The position numbers were made by a program, and so were the translations under genes. The notes beneath the pieces were generated by a model, which saw nothing but the letters and a program-made list of their open reading frames with translations, was not told the DNA's origin and searched no databases. A stretch of 8,856 bases of DNA from CAMLHU01 sp031393795 (GTDB lineage: Bacteria; Gemmatimonadota; Gemmatimonadetes; Gemmatimonadales; GWC2-71-9): assembly GCA_031393795.1 (NCBI GenBank), contig JANMWE010000211.1, positions 1 to 8,856 of the forward strand, given 5' to 3'. Within the stretch, counting starts at the first letter, position 1. Every line of letters starts with the position of its first letter. Below, in pieces: positions 1-8,372 of this stretch.

Positions 1-90
1 CACGATGATCGACAGCGGGACTGTGTACCAGGCTCTGGTCCCCACCTTGATCGACGGACTGACTATATCGCCGAACATGTCACGTGCCAC
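1..90 (-). CDS. N-terminal fragment, probable TonB-family energy transducer
   Basis: Only the first 30 codons are in the window; the gene continues past the left edge. The translation begins VARDMFGDIVSPSIKVGT and goes on to RAWYTVPLSIIV, which enters what looks like the single N-terminal membrane anchor. From memory, this short cytoplasmic stretch followed by WYTVPLS and a hydrophobic helix resembles TonB-type energy transducers of Gemmatimonadota and related phyla, which couple the proton motive force to outer-membrane receptors. That identification rests on 30 residues. The GTG at 90 is preferred over the in-frame ATG at 78 because a purine-rich GAGGAGGAG lies 7 nt before the GTG and 19 nt before the ATG. 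A consensus-like promoter lies at 183-212, so the gene is probably transcribed independently of the hppA operon. The presence of a gene start is well supported; the family is less certain. Confidence 0.55.
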   Translation of the reverse strand, partial: MARDMFGDIVSPSIKVGTRAWYTVPLSIIV

Positions 91-97
91 TGCGTGT

Positions 98-106
98 CTC
101 CTCCTC
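98..106 (-). promoter_or_regulatory. Strong ribosome binding site of the TonB-like gene
   Basis: On the minus strand this reads GAGGAGGAG, a good match to the anti-Shine-Dalgarno sequence. It lies 7 nt upstream of the GTG at 88-90 and decides that start over the ATG four codons later. It is the strongest Shine-Dalgarno sequence in the window. Confidence 0.7.
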
Positions 107-110
107 GGGA

Positions 111-128
111 TTCCGGCGGCTGCCGGAA
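111..128 (-). promoter_or_regulatory. Leader hairpin just upstream of the ribosome binding site
   Basis: TTCCGGC (111-117) and GCCGGAA (122-128) form a perfect 7-bp inverted repeat with a 4-nt loop. In the transcript starting near 176 it falls in the 5' leader and ends about 5 nt before the Shine-Dalgarno sequence. It has no U-run on either strand, so it is not a classical terminator. It may stabilise the mRNA or keep the ribosome site open. The repeat is seen directly; any function is inferred. Confidence 0.4.
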
Positions 129-182
129 AGGCCGTGACGCGACCGCCGCACTGCCGTGCTGGCGTTCGCATCAAAGGCGGCG

Positions 183-212
183 ATTATAGCTACTCGAAAT
201 TCATCGAGTCAA
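183..212 (-). promoter_or_regulatory. Near-consensus sigma-70 promoter with an embedded palindrome
   Basis: On the minus strand TTGACT (207-212) is followed after 18 nt by a perfect TATAAT (183-188), matching the consensus in 11 of 12 positions. Transcription would start near 176, giving a leader of about 86 nt before the GTG at 90. The spacer and the end of the -35 box contain an exact inverted repeat, ACTCGA-6 nt-TCGAGT (192-209). Its position is that of a repressor operator. A wider pair TAGCT/AGCTA (187-191 and 215-219) flanks it. Such a good promoter suggests strong expression that is then controlled. No regulator gene is visible in the window. Confidence 0.65.
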
Positions 213-259
213 CGAGCTAACAGGGAATTAGACACCGGTTCTGCAGAAATGGACCACGC

Positions 260-2743
<2,484 letters not shown>

Positions 2744-2768
2744 CAGGGTAGGGGGAGACTCGGAACGA

Positions 2769-3059
2769 TCAGTATGCGCCACGGACCACGTGCGCGGCAT
2801 CGGCCCGCGCGTGCACGGTGGTCAGGAACCGCTTGGCGAGCTTGTCCAGCTCGCTCTCGCCGGGCTGGTCGGTCTCGACCGTGACCCGCGTGTAATGCCC
2901 GCCTTCGGCCTCGACGATCACCGCCAGCTTGCCCACCGTGCCGGTGAAGCGGCGGCGGCGGGCCGCCTCCTCCACCGGGGTGAGCCGGGCCCCGAAGAAG
3001 GCGGTCGCCGCCTGCAGCACGGCGTCGGGCGCGACGGAAGTACGATGGAAGTACTGCAC
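2769..3059 (-). CDS. Conserved-looking 96-residue protein of unknown function
   Basis: I do not recognise a named family. The protein has no signal peptide and no membrane helix, so it is probably cytoplasmic. The middle (about residues 35-65) looks like alternating beta strands, with hydrophobic runs such as LAVIVEAEGG and YTRVTVETD, followed by a likely helix, SELDKLAKRFLTTVHARA. That order would suit a small alpha/beta domain, but this is a guess. The GTG start is well supported: AAGGAG at 3066-3071, inside the end of the inositol synthase gene, lies 6 nt upstream, and the inositol synthase stop is separated from the GTG by one base. The two genes are therefore almost certainly translationally coupled. 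The stop at 2769 is 25 nt before the preferred hppA start. It could be an accessory or regulator of inositol-lipid synthesis; nothing in the sequence proves it. Confidence 0.8.
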   Translation of the reverse strand: MQYFHRTSVAPDAVLQAATAFFGARLTPVEEAARRRRFTGTVGKLAVIVEAEGGHYTRVTVETDQPGESELDKLAKRFLTTVHARADAAHVVRGAY

Positions 3060-3060
3060 G

Positions 3061-4401
3061 TCACTCTCCTTCGTAGTACTCGATGCCGAGGTGCGTGATC
3101 GGGTCCTCGCCCATCATCCAGCGCAGGGTGTTCTTGAGCTTGGTCTGCTGGATGAAGAGGTCGTGCTCGGGGTAGAGCCCCGGGGCCGTCTGCGGGCTCT
3201 TGAAGTAGAACGAGAGCCACTCCTGGATCCCCTTCATCCCGGTGCGCTGGGCCAGGTCGAAGAAGAGCACCAGGTCGAGGCAGAGCGGCGCGGCCAGGAT
3301 CGAGTCACGACAGAGGAAGTCGACCTTGATCTGCATCGGGTAGCCGAGCCACCCGAAGATGTCGATGTTGTCCCACCCTTCCTTGTTGTCCCCACGCGGC
3401 GGGTAATAGTTGATCCGCACCTTGTGGTACATCTTGCCGTAGAGCTCGGAGTACTTCTCCGGCTGGAGGATGTGCTCGAGCACGCCGAGCTTCGACTCTT
3501 CCTTCGTCTTGAAGCTCTCCGGATCGTCGAGCACCTCGCCGTCCCGGTTGCCCAGGATGTTGGTGGAGTACCACCCCGACACGCCGAGCATCCGCGCCTT
3601 GAACATCGGGGCGAGGACGGTCTTGAGCATCGTCTGGCCGGTCTTGAAATCCTTGCCGCCGATGGCCACACCCTTGTCGATGGCGAGCTTTTCGAGCGCC
3701 GGGATATCGGCCGCGAGGTTCGGGGCGCCGTTGATGAACGGGATCCCTTCCATCAGCGCGGCATAGGCATAGAGCATCGAGGGCGCGATCGAGACGTCGT
3801 TGGCCACCATCGCCTTCTCGAACGCCTCGAGGGTCTGGTGCGCCGGGCCCGCCTGGATGAACACTTCCGTGGAGGCACACCAGATCATGACCAGCCGCGC
3901 ACAGCCATTCTTCGCCTTGAAGTCGCGGATATCCTTCCGGAGCGCTTCAGCCAGGTCCTTCTTGGTCGCGGCCTTCTTGGCGTTCTTCCCCTCGAGGCGC
4001 TTGACGTAGAACTGGTCGAACACCGCCGGCATCGGGGTGATGCTCTTCAGGTAGTCGGCGATCGGCTCGATATGCTCGTGCTTGTCGAGCACGCCGCAAT
4101 GCAGGGCCGCCTGGTAGGCATTGTCCGGCACCGGATCCCAGGCGCCGAACACGATGTCCTTGAGCTCGGTGAGCGGCACGAACTCCTTGATCAGGGGCGT
4201 GCGGTTCTCCGTGCGCTTGCCGAGGCGGATCGTCGCCATCTGGGTCAACGAGCCGATCGGCTTGGCCTGCCCGCGACGGATCAGCTCCACGCCGGCGATG
4301 AAGGTGGTGGCCACCGCGCCGAGTCCGACGCTGAGCACCCCGAGCTTTCCAGTAGCGGGCTGTACCGCCCGCGCCGCAGTCTTTTGACCCACGATCGCCA
4401 T
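3061..4401 (-). CDS. ino1: myo-Inositol-1-phosphate synthase
   Basis: Converts D-glucose 6-phosphate to 1L-myo-inositol 1-phosphate with bound NAD+, the entry step to inositol phospholipids and other inositol compounds. In the 446-residue protein the NAD-binding glycine loop is GLGAVATT at 26-33. Other family signatures follow: SMLYAYAALMEGIPFINGAPN-type core around 208-228, GGKDFKTGQT at 248-257 with conserved lysines, GWYSTNILGNRDG at 276-288, and KVDFLCRDSILAAPL at 359-373. Length and motif order are those of a complete enzyme of the bacterial/archaeal type. The ATG at 4401 has AAGG directly against it, which is too close. The GTG three codons later (4392) has AAGGA at an 8-nt spacing and may be the true start. 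The gene lies 45 nt (to the ATG) after the CDP-alcohol transferase and is coupled to the small gene downstream, giving a lipid-inositol operon. Confidence 0.93.
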   Translation of the reverse strand: MAIVGQKTAARAVQPATGKLGVLSVGLGAVATTFIAGVELIRRGQAKPIGSLTQMATIRLGKRTENRTPLIKEFVPLTELKDIVFGAWDPVPDNAYQAALHCGVLDKHEHIEPIADYLKSITPMPAVFDQFYVKRLEGKNAKKAATKKDLAEALRKDIRDFKAKNGCARLVMIWCASTEVFIQAGPAHQTLEAFEKAMVANDVSIAPSMLYAYAALMEGIPFINGAPNLAADIPALEKLAIDKGVAIGGKDFKTGQTMLKTVLAPMFKARMLGVSGWYSTNILGNRDGEVLDDPESFKTKEESKLGVLEHILQPEKYSELYGKMYHKVRINYYPPRGDNKEGWDNIDIFGWLGYPMQIKVDFLCRDSILAAPLCLDLVLFFDLAQRTGMKGIQEWLSFYFKSPQTAPGLYPEHDLFIQQTKLKNTLRWMMGEDPITHLGIEYYEGE

Positions 4402-4446
4402 CCTTGGTTATGGTCTGCCGGGACGCCGTGTGCGCCCCCTCGACGG

Positions 4447-5079
4447 TCAGGGCGCCTTGGCGCCCTCGGTCTGCTGGTACACCCACACAAAACGCTGCCC
4501 CACGGTGATCAGCGAGAGCAGCGTCAAAATGAGCACGATCGACGAGAGCACGATCCCCCGCTCCCCCACACCCATCACCAACGACGGAAGCCCGAGCCCC
4601 AGGATCCGCTCGGTGCGCTGGGCGATCCCGACCTTGCCGTCGAGCCCCAGGCCTTCCGCCCGCGCACGCGCATACGACACCAGGAGCGAGGCCATCACCC
4701 CCACCATGCAGAGCACGACCACACCCTGCCGCCAGGCGAGGTCACCGGGATAGAGCAGAAAGAACGACCCGATCCCGATGTAGGTCAGCCCGTCCCCCAC
4801 CCGGTCCAGGGTCGAGTCATAGAACGCCCCGAACTTGGTCTCCATCCCGCCGCCCCGCGCCACCTGCCCGTCGACCAGGTCGGTCCAGCCGCTGATCAGG
4901 AGGAAGAAGCCTCCCCAGCGGACGTGCCCGAGCCCGTAGCAGACCGCGCTCACGAGGATGAGGAGGAGGCCGACGGTGGTGATGGTGTTGGGGCGGATGC
5001 CCGCACGGATGCACGCGTTCGAGATCGGACGCGTCAACGCCAACCAACCGGTTTCCAGCCACTTGGGGACCAGCTTCAC
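4447..5079 (-). CDS. CDP-alcohol phosphatidyltransferase, probable phosphatidylinositol-phosphate synthase
   Basis: Integral membrane enzyme that transfers a phosphatidyl-type group from a CDP-lipid to an alcohol. From the GTG at 5079 (210 aa) the full family signature D-x2-DG-x2-AR-x8-G-x3-D-x3-D is present, from D67 through D70, G71, A74, R75, G84 and D88 to D92, so the metal-binding site is intact. The later stretch SYARARAEGLGLDGKVGIAQ followed by RTERIL resembles phosphatidylinositol-phosphate and archaetidylinositol-phosphate synthases. The next gene makes inositol 1-phosphate, so this acceptor is the best guess; glycerol phosphate cannot be excluded. Several hydrophobic helices are visible. 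The frame is open to a GTG at 5163, but the extra 28 residues are proline- and glycine-rich, encode a hairpin region and look unlike the family. The GTG at 5079 has GAGG 10 nt upstream, a modest site. Confidence 0.85.
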   Translation of the reverse strand: MKLVPKWLETGWLALTRPISNACIRAGIRPNTITTVGLLLILVSAVCYGLGHVRWGGFFLLISGWTDLVDGQVARGGGMETKFGAFYDSTLDRVGDGLTYIGIGSFFLLYPGDLAWRQGVVVLCMVGVMASLLVSYARARAEGLGLDGKVGIAQRTERILGLGLPSLVMGVGERGIVLSSIVLILTLLSLITVGQRFVWVYQQTEGAKAP

Positions 5080-5198
5080 TCGCGCTAGGCCTCGGACGAA
5101 TGGAGGGTGGGGCCCCGGGATAAGGGGCCTCCAAGAGCCGCCAAATGTACCAAGGTGAAGCACTTACGGGTAGGTTCGCGGGGGGTGAGACCAGAGGC

Positions 5199-5238
5199 GG
5201 GTAAGAGGGGGTAGGAGAGGGTAAGAAGGGGTAGGAGA
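5199..5238 (+). repeat. Four 10-bp GGGTA tandem repeats, left arm
   Basis: Four head-to-tail units: GGGTAAGAGG, GGGTAGGAGA, GGGTAAGAAG and GGGTAGGAGA. Every unit begins GGGTA and the rest is all purine. Looser GGGTA-like sequence occurs just to the left at 5168-5172. Four G-tracts (5199-5201, 5207-5211, 5219-5221, 5228-5231) are separated by 5-7 nt, meeting the usual G3-N1-7 quadruplex pattern on the plus strand. The array is the inverted partner of 5274-5313. Confidence 0.85.
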
Positions 5239-5273
5239 GCTTCGGAGAGTCGGCTGCGTTGGAGCGTGGCTCG

Positions 5274-5313
5274 CATCTTACCCTCTCTTACCCTCTCTTA
5301 CCCCCTCTTACCC
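5274..5313 (-). repeat. Four 10-bp GGGTA tandem repeats in opposite orientation, right arm
   Basis: Read on the minus strand the units are GGGTAAGAGG, GGGTAAGAGA, GGGTAAGAGA and a decayed GGGTAAGATG. Compared unit by unit with the left arm, 34 of 40 positions are complementary, with 35 bp between the arms. A transcript could fold into a stem of about 40 bp. It starts 17 bp past the namZ stop, so it could end or protect that mRNA, but no U-run follows. G-tracts at 5311-5313, 5301-5305, 5291-5293 and 5281-5283 also fit a quadruplex pattern on the minus strand. Confidence 0.85.
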
Positions 5314-5330
5314 TGTTCATACCCTTCCCG

Positions 5331-6569
5331 CTATTCCGGATAGATCAAGAACGCCTTCCGCCGCGCCAGGAACACCTTCCGCGCCTCCCCCCACCCCGCC
5401 ACGATCGCCTCCGGTCGTTCCCCCGCCAGGATCGCGGTCCGGAGCTGGTCGGTCCCCGCCAGCCGGTCGAACCCCCGCACCAGGAACCCGATCCGATCCG
5501 GATGGACGGCCTGGATCGCGGTCAGGAGATACACCGCCGTCACGGTCGGGTCATAGCTCCGCCGGTCGGTGACGTGGAGCCGGATCCCCAGCAGCAGCGT
5601 GTCCGCGTACTTCCCATCTCCGGGGCGACTCGGCGTGAAGGTCACGTTGGTGAACTCGACCCCCTTTAGCTTCGCCGCGCGGACCCGGCGCAGCACCGCC
5701 GCGGTATCGAGCCAGGGAGCGCCGATCTGCTCGAACGCGGCGGCGCTCCCCCGCCCCACGGAGAGCGCGGTCCCCTCGAAGAGACAGATCCCCGGATAAT
5801 GGAAGAGCGCCTCGAGCGTCCTGAGGTTCGGGCTCGGCGCCACGAAGGGCAACGTGGTCTGGTCGAACGCCTCGTGCCGGTCCCAGTGCCACACCGGCAC
5901 CACGTGCAGGTCGGTCGAGAGCCCCAGGTCGCTCCGCGCCAGGCGCGCGAGCTCCCCCAGGGTCATCCCGTGACGCATCGGGATGGCCAGAAGCCCCACA
6001 TCGGTCCGGAACATGGTGTCGAGGACGTTCCCTTCCACCGCCCCGCCGATGGGATTGGGACGGTCGAGCACCACGACAGGTCGCCCGGCCAGCTGGGCCG
6101 CGCGCATCACATCGACGGTGGTGGCGAGATAGGTGTAGTAGCGCGCCCCGGCGTCCTGCAGGTCGACGAGGAGGACGTCGAGGGAGCGCACCACCGAGTC
6201 CGAGGGGACGCGATTCCGCCCATAGAGGGAGTAGATTGGAAGACCGGTCGCCGAGTCGGTGGTCGAGGCCACCGCCTCCCCCGGATCGGCGTTGCCGCGG
6301 AAGCCGTGCTCGGGACTGAAGAGCGCGACCAGCTTGACCCCCGCCGCCCGCAGCCGATCGACCCCGCTGACCCCTGTGGCGTCGACCCCGCTCTGGTTGG
6401 TCACGAGCCCGACCCGCTTCCCGGTCACCAGGGCGGCGCTGTCACCCAGCAATATTTCGAGCCCAGGTCGCGCGGCCCGCCGCGCCGGCACCACCTCGGG
6501 CGCCGCGCCACCGCCGCAGGCGGCCGCGCCGATCGCCACCATCATCACCCAGGCCGAGCGAACGTGCAT
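5331..6569 (-). CDS. namZ: Exo-beta-N-acetylmuramidase NamZ family (DUF1343, GH171) lipoprotein
   Basis: Family members remove non-reducing terminal MurNAc from peptidoglycan fragments. Family landmarks in the 412-residue protein: LVTNQSGVD at 55-63, LFSPEHGFRG at 83-92 (conserved acidic, probably catalytic segment), DLQDAGARYYTY at 136-147, LDRPNPIGG at 168-176, RHGMTLGELA at 199-208, and SPNLRTLEALFHYPG at 246-260 followed by FEGTALSVGRG. The length is close to that of B. subtilis NamZ (YbbC). The N-terminus, MHVRSAWVMMVAIGAAAC, is a lipoprotein-type signal with Cys18, although its lipobox has Ala rather than Leu at -3. The frame runs open to 6740, but the ATG at 6569 is chosen for this signal and for GGAG 6 nt upstream. 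It is divergent from the NagZ gene, and the two coding starts overlap by 6 bp. Confidence 0.9.
   Translation of the reverse strand: MHVRSAWVMMVAIGAAACGGGAAPEVVPARRAARPGLEILLGDSAALVTGKRVGLVTNQSGVDATGVSGVDRLRAAGVKLVALFSPEHGFRGNADPGEAVASTTDSATGLPIYSLYGRNRVPSDSVVRSLDVLLVDLQDAGARYYTYLATTVDVMRAAQLAGRPVVVLDRPNPIGGAVEGNVLDTMFRTDVGLLAIPMRHGMTLGELARLARSDLGLSTDLHVVPVWHWDRHEAFDQTTLPFVAPSPNLRTLEALFHYPGICLFEGTALSVGRGSAAAFEQIGAPWLDTAAVLRRVRAAKLKGVEFTNVTFTPSRPGDGKYADTLLLGIRLHVTDRRSYDPTVTAVYLLTAIQAVHPDRIGFLVRGFDRLAGTDQLRTAILAGERPEAIVAGWGEARKVFLARRKAFLIYPE
6564..6569. promoter_or_regulatory. GTGCAT hexamer holding both divergent start codons
   Basis: On the plus strand the hexamer begins with GTG, the only plausible nagZ start. 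On the minus strand it begins with ATG, the namZ start. Each gene's ribosome site and promoter must therefore lie inside the other's coding sequence. namZ has GGAGAG at 6574-6579; nagZ has only a weak GAGCG before it. I saw no clear -10/-35 pair in either direction. Confidence 0.55.
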
Positions 6570-8372
6570 CACACTCTCCGCGATCGTTGGTCGTTGATCC
6601 TCGGTGTCGTCGTTACCGCGGCCCTCGGGGGCTGCAGTCCATCGACGCCTCGCCTCGTCCCCGCGCCGGATATGGGGGATATCCCCGACCTTCCGGCAGT
6701 GGTCCTGCCCCAGGCCGTCGTGAATGCCCGCGCCGGTCACCCCGACATCGACGCCCTGATCCAGAGCCTCACGACCCGGCAGAAGCTGGCCCAGCTGGTG
6801 ATGCCCTGGGTGCCGGGGAGCTACGCCGCCTTCGACGACTCCACCCTCGTACGCGCCGCCGGCTGGGTGGATTCACTCCAGCTCGGCGGGATCATCATCG
6901 CCGGCGGCTCGCCGCTCGACATCGCGGTGAAGCTCAACTACCTGCAGCGCCGCAGCGCCCTGCCCCTGCTCATCGCCGCGGACCTCGAAGGGGGGAGCGC
7001 CTTCCGGTTCAATGGCGGGACACCCTTCCCTACCAATATGGGCATCGCCGCGGGCGGAACGGAACTGGACGCCTACGAAGTGGGACGGGTCACGGCGCTC
7101 GAGGGCCGGGCGGTCGGAGTGCACATGGCCTTCGCGCCGGTGGCCGACGTCAACAACAATCCCGCCAATCCCATCATCAATACCCGCTCCTTCGGTGAGG
7201 ATCCCGCCCGCGTCGCCGCCCTGGTGAGCGCCACCATCCACGGGATCCAGGAACATGGGATGCTCGCCACGGTGAAGCATTTCCCCGGACACGGCGACAC
7301 CGGCACCGACAGCCACATCTCCCTGCCGGTGATCCCGTACCTCTGGCCTCGGCTCGACTCGGTCGAACTCGTCCCTTTCCGTGCGGCCGTCCGGGCCGGC
7401 GTCGGGGCGGTGATGACGGCCCACATCGCGATGCCGGGGGTCGACACCGGCTTCACCCGTGCGGCGTCGCTCTCGCCGATGATGCTGACCGGGGTGCTCC
7501 GCGACTCGCTCGCCTTCCACGGGATCATCGTCACCGACGCGCTCAATATGGGGGGCATTTCGACCGACGGCGGTGCCTCCGCCTCCGTGCGCGCCCTGTT
7601 GGCCGGCGCCGATCTCCTGCTCCAGCCGGCCGACCCGCGCGCCGCCCTCGATTCCCTGACCCAGGCGGTCGCGGACGGCCGGATCACGGTCGAGCGGATC
7701 GACCTCTCCCTTCGCCGCATCCTGGCGTTGAAGGATAAGCTCGGGCTTTTCCAGCACCGCACGGTGGACGTCGAAGCGATCCCGCTCACCGTCGGTCGCC
7801 AGGAGTTCAAGACCAATGCCGCCGACCTGATGCGCCGAGCGATCGTGCTCGCGCGCGATGCGGGTGGGACGGTGGACTCCCTCCGCCGAGGCGGCCGGCG
7901 GTCGGTCACCCTCATCACCTACGGTGACGAGAACTCCACCACCGTCGGCAATACCCTCGTCATCGAACTCCGCGCCCTTGGGCTGGGGGTTTCGATCTTC
8001 AAGCTCTGGGGGATGAGCGGTCCCGCCAGCTACGACTCGGCCCGCACCGCGCTCGCACGGAATGGGCTCCCCATCTTCGTCGCCTCGGTCCGCACCCTGG
8101 CGGGGCGCGGGACGATCTCCCTCCCCGACGCCTGGGCCGCACTCGCCGACAGCGTGGCCAGGGTGCGCCCCACCGTGCTCGTTTCGCTCGGCTCGCCGTA
8201 CATCGTGCAGCAGATCCCGTCGGTCGGGAGCTATATGGTGGCGTGGACCCCGAACGCGACGATGGAGGCCGCGGTGGCGCGCGCCCTCGCCGGCACCGCG
8301 CCGATCACCGGGCGACTCCCGATCTCGATCCCGCCGGAATTCGTCCTCGGCAGCGGTCTCGAACGGCGATGA
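6564..8372 (+). CDS. nagZ: Family 3 glycoside hydrolase, NagZ-type beta-N-acetylglucosaminidase lipoprotein
   Basis: Releases GlcNAc from the non-reducing end of GlcNAc-MurNAc muropeptides. Numbering from the GTG at 6564 gives 602 residues. The signal VHHTLRDRWSLIL-GVVVTAALGGC has two arginines and a lipobox at Cys24. The catalytic barrel covers roughly residues 60-400: VADVNNNP and INTRSFGEDP, then KHFPGHG at 238-244 and the NagZ-specific D249-S-H251 acid/base dyad, then nucleophile D325 in VTDALNM. Residues about 410-600 form a second domain like that of the two-domain B. subtilis NagZ (YbbD); the E. coli enzyme is one domain, about 340 residues and cytoplasmic. The frame extends upstream to 5799, but that part is antisense to namZ. 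An internal TTG at 6594 would remove the charged n-region. The stop overlaps the next start (ATGA), so the two genes are coupled. Confidence 0.92.
   Translation: MHHTLRDRWSLILGVVVTAALGGCSPSTPRLVPAPDMGDIPDLPAVVLPQAVVNARAGHPDIDALIQSLTTRQKLAQLVMPWVPGSYAAFDDSTLVRAAGWVDSLQLGGIIIAGGSPLDIAVKLNYLQRRSALPLLIAADLEGGSAFRFNGGTPFPTNMGIAAGGTELDAYEVGRVTALEGRAVGVHMAFAPVADVNNNPANPIINTRSFGEDPARVAALVSATIHGIQEHGMLATVKHFPGHGDTGTDSHISLPVIPYLWPRLDSVELVPFRAAVRAGVGAVMTAHIAMPGVDTGFTRAASLSPMMLTGVLRDSLAFHGIIVTDALNMGGISTDGGASASVRALLAGADLLLQPADPRAALDSLTQAVADGRITVERIDLSLRRILALKDKLGLFQHRTVDVEAIPLTVGRQEFKTNAADLMRRAIVLARDAGGTVDSLRRGGRRSVTLITYGDENSTTVGNTLVIELRALGLGVSIFKLWGMSGPASYDSARTALARNGLPIFVASVRTLAGRGTISLPDAWAALADSVARVRPTVLVSLGSPYIVQQIPSVGSYMVAWTPNATMEAAVARALAGTAPITGRLPISIPPEFVLGSGLERR

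Larger units (their letters stand above)
5080..5330. other. Intergenic region between the muramidase end and the lipid-inositol operon
   Basis: This 251-bp stretch follows the namZ stop and precedes the phosphatidyltransferase start, both minus strand, so the operon promoter should lie here. The best candidate I see is an extended -10, TGG-TACATT (minus strand, 5144-5152), which has no good -35; it is weak. Downstream of it GGCCCC (5111-5116) and GGGGCC (5124-5129) form an all-GC 6-bp stem in what would be the leader. A competing pair, TGGAGG (5101-5106) with CCTCCA (5128-5133), could form an alternative fold. The remainder is taken up by the facing repeat arrays at 5199-5313. Confidence 0.5.

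Noticed and set aside
187..219. Terminator for hppA
   Set aside because: The inverted repeat has no U-run on the minus strand and sits inside a consensus promoter, so an operator role is more likely. No clear hppA terminator was found.
5..220. Plus-strand open frame of 71 codons at the left edge
   Set aside because: It is antisense to the TonB-like gene start and its promoter, has no ribosome site and resembles no protein I know.
2929..5088. Long plus-strand open frame opposite the inositol synthase and transferase genes
   Set aside because: Same antisense low-complexity composition; the true genes are on the minus strand.
5080..5163. GTG at 5163 as the start of the phosphatidyltransferase
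   Set aside because: It adds 28 Pro/Gly-rich residues unlike the family across a GC hairpin; the GTG at 5079 starts right before the usual N-terminal helix.
5199..5313. CRISPR array
   Set aside because: The 10-bp units abut with no spacers and are inverted halfway, which does not fit CRISPR.
5799..6563. Upstream extension of the nagZ frame
   Set aside because: It is antisense to namZ and has the same biased composition. The lipoprotein signal fixes the real start at 6564.
6570..6740. Upstream extension of namZ
   Set aside because: The ATG at 6569 has a ribosome site and begins a signal peptide; the extension would overlap nagZ by over 170 bp.
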